Part shown: in pieces, positions 15,714 through 20,293 of the stretch | How the letters are laid out: every line of letters starts with the position of its first letter | How positions within the stretch are numbered: position 1 is the stretch's first letter | Source of the DNA: an uncultured Clostridia bacterium | GTDB lineage: Bacteria; Bacillota; Clostridia; Oscillospirales; CAG-272 | Assembly: GCA_904501865.1 (NCBI GenBank) | Contig: CAJGCF010000025.1 | Span: 1-20,293, forward strand | Direction of reading: 5' to 3' | DNA: 20,293 nucleotides | The notes under the pieces: generated by a model | What the model was told of the DNA's origin: nothing | Database searches by the model: none | The model's input: only the letters and a program-made list of their open reading frames with translations | Made by a program: the position numbers and the translations under genes

Positions 15714-16739
15714 TCAGTTCCCGGCCTCTTGGAAATCTATAACTATCTTTCCGCCTTCGTTATCGAGGTATATCTTTTCAAGCTGCTCCTCCGATAAAAT
15801 ATTGGCAAAGGTTTCTTTTGTGAGAATAACGTCAACCTTTCCTACCTGTGCGCTATCAAGGGTAACAGGATAGCTATCTATCAGCTTCAATACCGAGGGT
15901 GCACCATAGATCTTTACCGTGTCGGGAATGGCGTGAGATATAAGATCCTTGCCCTCACCCAATACGTTCAAAGCCACAGAAAGGCTCTTCTGGGCAATTA
16001 TCTCCACCCTCACCTCAATATCATCAGTGGAGTATTTGATAGAATTAGCATCATACACGACTTCTTCACTGTTCTTATCCCAGAACAGAAGGCTGAATCC
16101 TGAAAATTCCACGTTGTCATGAATGGTCGCAACACTGCCGTCCATACGGAATTTTGCAGACTCGATTTTTTCAATTACCGCCTGAGGTCCCGTTATCTCT
16201 ATCTCATTTGTGCTTTTATCGACGTTGTATGTATGATCTACGACTGCATTACCCACCAATACGTCAAACGGCACGGTCTTAGTCATTTTGAGATCGGCAT
16301 ACAGATTTACGTTCAGCATCTCGGAGTTTACGACAGTAAGGCTGGTCTCGGACGGTGTCTTTACCGTCATAGGCAGGTTATACTGTCCCGCAGAGCCTAT
16401 CTTACTGACGTCCACAGTTACGGTATAATCAGACTCACTGTATTTTTTGAGGTCTCGGTTGGAGCCCTGTATAGTTACAGCAATCTCGGATTTATCAATG
16501 CCGTATACCATCATCCCCGAATCCTCAAGCTTATCAAGTCCCTCAAAATTGATCTTGAGTATCATTGTTTCGGTAACGTCGGTATCATTGACGTTTACCA
16601 TCCACAGCCATACTAAAAGCGCGACTAAAAAACAGATGATTCGTGGAATAAGATCCAAACGCCTTTTGGGAGTATTTGCAACAGTTATGGCTTCATCTCC
16701 GCTTTTTTCAGAATCAATTACAAAATCGTACTGCTTCAT
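15714..16739 (-). CDS. cdaR: CdaR, YbbR-domain regulator of diadenylate cyclase
   Basis: CdaR is a membrane-anchored extracellular protein that binds CdaA and modulates c-di-AMP production. A short cytoplasmic N-terminus is followed by one transmembrane helix (about 31-49, 'IPRIICFLVALLVWLWMV'). About 290 extracytoplasmic residues then form YbbR repeats; I can discern three, near 52-130, 150-230 and 245-320, the later two with 'ITGPQAVIEKI' and 'IYGAPSVLKLI' motifs. Start and stop overlap cdaA by 4 nt (ATGA type), so translation is coupled. The 341-residue length is in the family's range (Bacillus CdaR is longer, with four repeats). Confidence 0.93.
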   Translation of the reverse strand: MKQYDFVIDSEKSGDEAITVANTPKRRLDLIPRIICFLVALLVWLWMVNVNDTDVTETMILKINFEGLDKLEDSGMMVYGIDKSEIAVTIQGSNRDLKKYSESDYTVTVDVSKIGSAGQYNLPMTVKTPSETSLTVVNSEMLNVNLYADLKMTKTVPFDVLVGNAVVDHTYNVDKSTNEIEITGPQAVIEKIESAKFRMDGSVATIHDNVEFSGFSLLFWDKNSEEVVYDANSIKYSTDDIEVRVEIIAQKSLSVALNVLGEGKDLISHAIPDTVKIYGAPSVLKLIDSYPVTLDSAQVGKVDVILTKETFANILSEEQLEKIYLDNEGGKIVIDFQEAGN

Positions 16740-17698
16740 TGTTGCGCTGCTCCTCCTTTTACTTCTTCCTTGGCTTCCGCACTATCAGAAGCTACTTTCT
16801 TGTCGGCATCAACCGACACCATATCCGTCACGCTCTTTCCTGTCATAAGCTTGAACAGATCATCCCTGAGGTCACTGGACTTATGTCTTCCGCCCTTGCC
16901 TATGTCATTATAATGACGCTTCAAAAGCTTGTTGTTGGCAATAGATATTGTTCCCGTCTCCTCCGAAACTATAACGACAACGGCGTCACTTACCTCACTT
17001 ATCCTGAGTCCCGCGCGATGACGCGTTCCAAGCCCCTCCGCAAAATACGAATTCTCGGATATGGTCTTGGATTTGTTTGATGCGGAAACTATTCTGCAAT
17101 CTCTTATTATGACAGCGCCGTCGTGCAACGGTGACTTGTTGACAAATATATTACACAAAAGCTGACGGGATACTACTGCATCTATGGGTGTACCCTCAGA
17201 CATCTGATTGCGGAGTCTGCCAACTCTCTCTATAACTATAAGAGCACCCTCGCCCTTTGACGACAGTTCAAATGCGGCCGCGGATATCTCCTCGACCATA
17301 TCAAGTACCTTGTCATCGTCCTCTGTGTGACGGTTCTTTATTCTCTTGAAGTTAACGGACGTAGCCGCTCCCACGCCCTCAAGCACCTCGCGCAGCTCGG
17401 GCTGGAAAAGTATACACAAAGCTATTATACCAAGAGCATAGAAATTCTTGAGAATAGAGTTTATAGCCACCATTCCCAAAATGTCACTCACAATATACAG
17501 CAAAACAAGTAATCCAAACCCTATAAGAGTTCTTCCCGCGTGTCTGTCCCTCACAAACTTATAGACAATGTATATGAGGTACGCAAGCAACAGTACGTCC
17601 AGAATATTGACCAACGTTATGTTTGATATTGGGAAAAGGACATAGTCCTTGAAAAATTCCACTATGGAAGAAAAAAATCTGACTGTTTGCTCAGGCAT
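16736..17698 (-). CDS. cdaA: Diadenylate cyclase CdaA
   Basis: CdaA makes the essential second messenger c-di-AMP from two ATP at the membrane and controls osmolyte and potassium balance and cell wall homeostasis. Three N-terminal membrane segments (about 30-50, 58-80 and 87-100) precede the DAC domain. Both catalytic motifs are present: 'LHDGAVI' (DGA at 193-195) and 'GTRHRAG' (RHR at 226-228). The C-terminal tail beyond the DAC domain is charged and alanine-rich. The ATG at 17696-17698 is used; an in-frame TTG two codons earlier is nearer to the GAGAGG site (4 nt, against 10 nt for ATG), so the start is uncertain by two residues. It is coupled to cdaR. Confidence 0.95.
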   Translation of the reverse strand: MPEQTVRFFSSIVEFFKDYVLFPISNITLVNILDVLLLAYLIYIVYKFVRDRHAGRTLIGFGLLVLLYIVSDILGMVAINSILKNFYALGIIALCILFQPELREVLEGVGAATSVNFKRIKNRHTEDDDKVLDMVEEISAAAFELSSKGEGALIVIERVGRLRNQMSEGTPIDAVVSRQLLCNIFVNKSPLHDGAVIIRDCRIVSASNKSKTISENSYFAEGLGTRHRAGLRISEVSDAVVVIVSEETGTISIANNKLLKRHYNDIGKGGRHKSSDLRDDLFKLMTGKSVTDMVSVDADKKVASDSAEAKEEVKGGAAQQ

Positions 17699-17732
17699 AT
17701 CCAAAAGTCCTCTCTTTCCTTTTCGTCATCAG

Positions 17733-17745
17733 CGGTCAAAGACCG
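17733..17745 (-). repeat. Small hairpin in the pncB-cdaA gap
   Basis: CGGTC (17733-17737) and GACCG (17741-17745) pair around AAA. It lies between the pncB stop codon and the cdaA ribosome binding site, with no U tract, so transcription probably continues into cdaA. Confidence 0.35.
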
Positions 17746-17753
17746 AGATGGCT

Positions 17754-19208
17754 TTATCTGCTTTTGAGGCTGCTCGTCAGCATCTCGTGCTTGACGTTCC
17801 ACAGCTTCTCTGAATAATCCACGTAATAGTTGTGCGGATTTGTAAAACGTCTTACCTCGTCCCACAAGCCCTCTATCTCTGCTTTACAATGCTCGCGTAT
17901 CTCATCGAGAGATGGAAGCTCGTATATCTGCTTACCTCCCTTGAATACGGGGATCAAAAGCTCCTGTGCCGTATAATTCTCCATAAGCTTACGCTTCCAG
18001 ACGTGCTCGGGATCGAATATCTCTATCGGACGGCTATCGTCAACTGTTTCGTCGTATAGGCATATAAGGTCCGCCTCCGCCTTGCCCTTATCGCGTCCGC
18101 GCAATCTGTACACCTTCTTGAAGTGAGGCGTGGTTATTTTTCCTACGTTCTCGCTCACCTTTATCTTGGGGATTATCTGTCCGTCCTCTGTCTCCACCGC
18201 GCACAGCTTGTATACCGCACCAAAGACCGGGTGGCTCTTTGAGGTTATAAGCCTCTCGCCAACACCAAAGGCGTCTATCTCTGCGCCCTGTCTTATAAGT
18301 TCTCTTATAATGTACTCGTCAAGCGAATTTGAAACTATTATCTTGCACTCTGTCCAACCCGCGTCGTCAAGCATTTTACGCACCTTTTTCGTAAGATACG
18401 TTATATCTCCCGAGTCTATCCTTACTCCGCATCGTGTGATTCCACGAGGCCTCAATACCTCGTTGAAGGCTTTTATCGCGTTCGGGAGTCCCGATTCTAT
18501 GACGTTGTAGGTATCTATCAGAAGCGTAGCACTTTCAGGATAAAGCTCACAGTAAGATCTAAAAGCCTCGTACTCACTGTCAAACATCTGCACCCAAGAG
18601 TGAGCCATAGTTCCCGTTGCTGGAACGCAATAGACCTCGTCGGTTATAGTGCACGCGGTAGCGTTACAACCGCCTATATAAGCTGCTCTCGCACCGAGTA
18701 TGGCGGCATCTGCTCCGTGAGCGCGCCGAGAGCCAAACTCGCTTATAGCTCTGCCCTTGGCCGCACGGGAAAGTCTCGCCGCTTTGGTTGCTATCAAGGA
18801 CTCGTGGTTTATCGCCATAAGGACGTAGGTCTCGATAAACTGTGCCTCGATTGCCTTGGCTCTGACTGTTACCAATGGCTCTCCCGGGAATACTGCCGTT
18901 CCCTCGGGCACGGCCCACATATCACCGGAAAACCTGAAGCCCCTCAAATACTCAAGGAACTCCTCGTCAAAGCATTTTCTCGACCTTAGATATTCTATAT
19001 CGTCATCGTCAAACCTGAGGTTGTTGATGTAATCCACTATCTGCTCAAGTCCTGCGACTATCGCAAATCCGCCGCCGTCCGGATTTTCACGGTAAAAGAC
19101 GTCAAAATACACTATCTTATCACTAAGTCCGCATTTGAGATATCCGTTGCCCATAGTGAGCTCATAAAAATCACAAAGCATTGTGAGATTTCTGCTTATA
19201 TCCTTCAC
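17754..19208 (-). CDS. pncB: Nicotinate phosphoribosyltransferase
   Basis: PncB joins nicotinate to PRPP, with ATP hydrolysis, to give nicotinate mononucleotide, the first step of the Preiss-Handler NAD salvage route. The 484 residues carry the family motifs 'MLCDFYELTMGNGYL' (10-24), 'SEFGSRRAHG' (156-165), 'ATGTMAHSW' (197-205, including the His that is phosphorylated in the family), 'LIDTYNV' and 'RIDSGD'. The start is GTG at 19206-19208, with AGGAGG seven bases upstream. It is the first gene after a sigma-A promoter and heads the long run toward mazG. No NAD riboswitch or clear NiaR operator was seen in its leader of about 75 nt. Confidence 0.95.
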   Translation of the reverse strand: MKDISRNLTMLCDFYELTMGNGYLKCGLSDKIVYFDVFYRENPDGGGFAIVAGLEQIVDYINNLRFDDDDIEYLRSRKCFDEEFLEYLRGFRFSGDMWAVPEGTAVFPGEPLVTVRAKAIEAQFIETYVLMAINHESLIATKAARLSRAAKGRAISEFGSRRAHGADAAILGARAAYIGGCNATACTITDEVYCVPATGTMAHSWVQMFDSEYEAFRSYCELYPESATLLIDTYNVIESGLPNAIKAFNEVLRPRGITRCGVRIDSGDITYLTKKVRKMLDDAGWTECKIIVSNSLDEYIIRELIRQGAEIDAFGVGERLITSKSHPVFGAVYKLCAVETEDGQIIPKIKVSENVGKITTPHFKKVYRLRGRDKGKAEADLICLYDETVDDSRPIEIFDPEHVWKRKLMENYTAQELLIPVFKGGKQIYELPSLDEIREHCKAEIEGLWDEVRRFTNPHNYYVDYSEKLWNVKHEMLTSSLKSR

Positions 19209-19247
19209 GACAGCTCCTCCTTCTCTTTTGGATCACAATATGGCAAG

Positions 19248-19260
19248 GGCGCAAACGCGC
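19248..19260 (-). other. Small hairpin in the pncB leader
   Basis: On the minus strand GCGC-GTTT-GCGC forms a 4-bp GC stem in the pncB 5' leader, about 40 nt before the start codon. It is short and resembles no riboswitch that I know. Confidence 0.25.
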
Positions 19261-19290
19261 TCCGCTCTCTAAATTTAGAATATATATATT

Positions 19291-19320
19291 ATTATAACAG
19301 ATATACCGCCACAAAGTCAA
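19291..19320 (-). promoter_or_regulatory. Sigma-A promoter of pncB and probably the downstream gene run
   Basis: On the minus strand TTGACT (19320-19315) and TATAAT (19296-19291) are 18 bp apart. Upstream A tracts (about 19345-19362) sit where an UP element would help. No other promoter of similar quality was seen before mazG. Confidence 0.75.
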
Positions 19321-19403
19321 TAGATTTCTCCAATTATGCTCTGCTTTTTTTGCTTTTTTTATCAAACTAATGTCCACAGAGGAGCCACATTGCAAAAAGC
19401 ATA

Positions 19404-19437
19404 CAAAAAACGGCTGCAGAATACTCTCTGAGCCGTT
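19404..19437 (-). terminator. Intrinsic terminator of the membrane protein gene
   Basis: On the minus strand AACGGCT (19436-19430... read downward) pairs with AGCCGTT (19414-19408), extended by CAGA/TCTG with one bulge, and is followed by a run of U (19409-19404). It begins about 13 nt after the stop codon at 19450. It separates this gene from the pncB promoter. Confidence 0.88.
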
Positions 19438-19449
19438 TCTGTATTCAGA

Positions 19450-20211
19450 TCATATGAGATCATTTTCTTGGAATTTATCCGACATGTTGAGCAATGCCGC
19501 GTACATAACAAAATAGCATACAACTCCAAATATGGCGTTTATCGCATAACTGAGCAGCATAAGTAGCATATTTACAAATCCCTCGGGAAATCCGTAAAAC
19601 AATATTCCCCACACATCGTTTATAAGCAGTCCTGCCACCTTTACAATAAAGGTGATTATCGCACAGACCATACACGACCTCAGGAGAGGATCTCTCTTGT
19701 CATATATTCTCCTTGATGTGCTATCATTGGCGTCGTCCGAGTTGATGACGGACCGCCTGTGTTTATTCATTATACCCTTTACCGCAATCAACACTATAAC
19801 GAACGGTATCAGCTCTAGGACTGTATAGAACATAACGTCAACAATGTCCCACGCCCAGTTAATCGGTATGCAACCGTAGGTTATCCACGTCACAGCCGTA
19901 TTTATCAGATATTTCAAGAGTGTCGCCGATATAAATATCAGTATGTGCGGTGCGGAACGAATTGTTTCGAATTTGTAAAAGCAAAACGCTATCACAGCAT
20001 AAGCAACAGAGATAGCCGCAAGCTCGCACACATTGCCGACAAGCTCTACTATCCATGGGAGCACCGCCTCAGAGAATGCAATGTCATTCACAAGAAAAAT
20101 ATACAGTGGAGAGATGACAAAGCAATAGAGCGCATACAATATTGCAAAGCAAAGCGCACTGTAAGTATATGGTTTTGAACTCGTATATCTGTCCTTATCC
20201 GTCAGTTTCAT
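19450..20211 (-). CDS. Six-helix integral membrane protein of unknown function
   Basis: I do not recognise a family for this 253-residue protein. Six hydrophobic segments are visible (about 15-41, 57-81, 87-110, 118-147, 176-200 and 214-243). A hydrophilic loop of about 28 residues ('NKHRRSVINSDDANDSTSRR') splits them four plus two. The charged N-terminus has no signal-peptide cleavage site. Acidic or polar residues within helices are few, and no catalytic motif stands out. The ATG at 20209-20211 has AAGGG six bases upstream. Its own terminator lies 13 nt downstream, so it ends a separate transcript from pncB. It may belong to a clostridial family of conserved membrane proteins without known role. 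Confidence 0.78.
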   Translation of the reverse strand: MKLTDKDRYTSSKPYTYSALCFAILYALYCFVISPLYIFLVNDIAFSEAVLPWIVELVGNVCELAAISVAYAVIAFCFYKFETIRSAPHILIFISATLLKYLINTAVTWITYGCIPINWAWDIVDVMFYTVLELIPFVIVLIAVKGIMNKHRRSVINSDDANDSTSRRIYDKRDPLLRSCMVCAIITFIVKVAGLLINDVWGILFYGFPEGFVNMLLMLLSYAINAIFGVVCYFVMYAALLNMSDKFQENDLI

Positions 20212-20222
20212 AAAAATCCCTT

Positions 20223-20237
20223 ACTGCTTATAGCAGT
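20223..20237 (-). repeat. Hairpin just before the membrane protein ribosome binding site
   Basis: ACTGCT (20223-20228) and AGCAGT (20232-20237) form a 6-bp stem with a 3-nt loop, ending about one base before AAGGG. It could hinder ribosome access or be the remains of a weak terminator of the gene upstream; no U tract directly follows. Confidence 0.4.
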
Positions 20238-20259
20238 TGCCTTTTACCGTTTTTGAAGA

Positions 20260-20293
20260 TTATCTTATCTCGTTTAAAAATTCTTCTATTCTC
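20260..20293 (-). CDS. Possible C-terminal end of an upstream gene
   Basis: One minus-strand frame reads RIEEFLNEIR and then TAA (20260-20262). The charged, helix-like end resembles a protein C-terminus, but only ten codons are in the window and another frame is also open to about 20230. The call is tentative. Confidence 0.22.
   Translation of the reverse strand, partial: RIEEFLNEIR

Noticed and set aside
17662..17865. Minus-strand frame of 67 codons across the pncB-cdaA junction
   Set aside because: It overlaps the ends of two firm genes in another frame and is low in complexity and highly charged.
19209..19290. NAD riboswitch or NiaR operator in the pncB leader
   Set aside because: The leader is short, has only a 4-bp GC hairpin, and shows no arrangement that I know from either element.
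1..20293. CRISPR arrays, insertion sequences, prophage or toxin-antitoxin genes
   Set aside because: No regularly spaced repeats, transposase, integrase or phage-like frames were found; all genes fit a core chromosomal set.

Overview
The window looks like chromosomal DNA from a spore-forming, probably anaerobic member of the Clostridia. The evidence is the sporulation genes yabP and yabQ inside a mazG-hup-rqcP-yabP-yabQ-divIC cluster, a bifunctional Rel protein, the cdaA-cdaR pair, an oxygen-independent HemZ-type radical SAM enzyme, and AGGAGG-like ribosome binding sites with frequent TTG and GTG starts. I saw no phage, insertion sequence, CRISPR array, tRNA or rRNA. It is essentially a core housekeeping region.

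Layout: apart from the partial AEC-family transporter at the left edge (plus strand), every gene is on the minus strand, so transcription runs from high to low coordinates. At the right edge is a six-helix membrane protein of unknown function with its own terminator. A sigma-A-type promoter near 19291-19320 then starts a run of twelve co-directional genes with gaps of at most 55 nt and no recognisable internal terminator: pncB, cdaA, cdaR, an FAD-dependent oxidoreductase, recJ, relA, dtd, hemZ, a uridine-kinase-like P-loop kinase, an MtaD-type deaminase, a SpoVB/MurJ-type flippase and mazG. This run joins NAD salvage, c-di-AMP synthesis and its regulator, (p)ppGpp metabolism, repair and translation quality control. 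It ends at a hairpin (2631-2660) whose loop holds the -35 box of the next promoter, which drives hup-rqcP.

The sporulation and division module follows (yabP, yabQ, divIC). Just before yabP is the most interesting regulatory structure in the window. A very good sigma-E-type promoter overlaps the rqcP stop codon. Its 14-bp spacer is a perfect palindrome, and one arm of that palindrome can pair with the yabP Shine-Dalgarno sequence to form a terminator-like hairpin followed by seven U. Read-through RNA from rqcP would carry the blocking arm, while RNA started at the sigma-E promoter would lack it.

Between divIC and the convergent transporter lies about 230 nt of gene-free DNA full of inverted repeats, including a hairpin whose wobble pairs point to a minus-strand RNA. 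It may be a dispersed structured element. I found no clearly new multi-gene system. The main leads are the yabP leader, this 3' element, the altered neighbourhoods of cdaAR and recJ-relA, and the unknown membrane protein.
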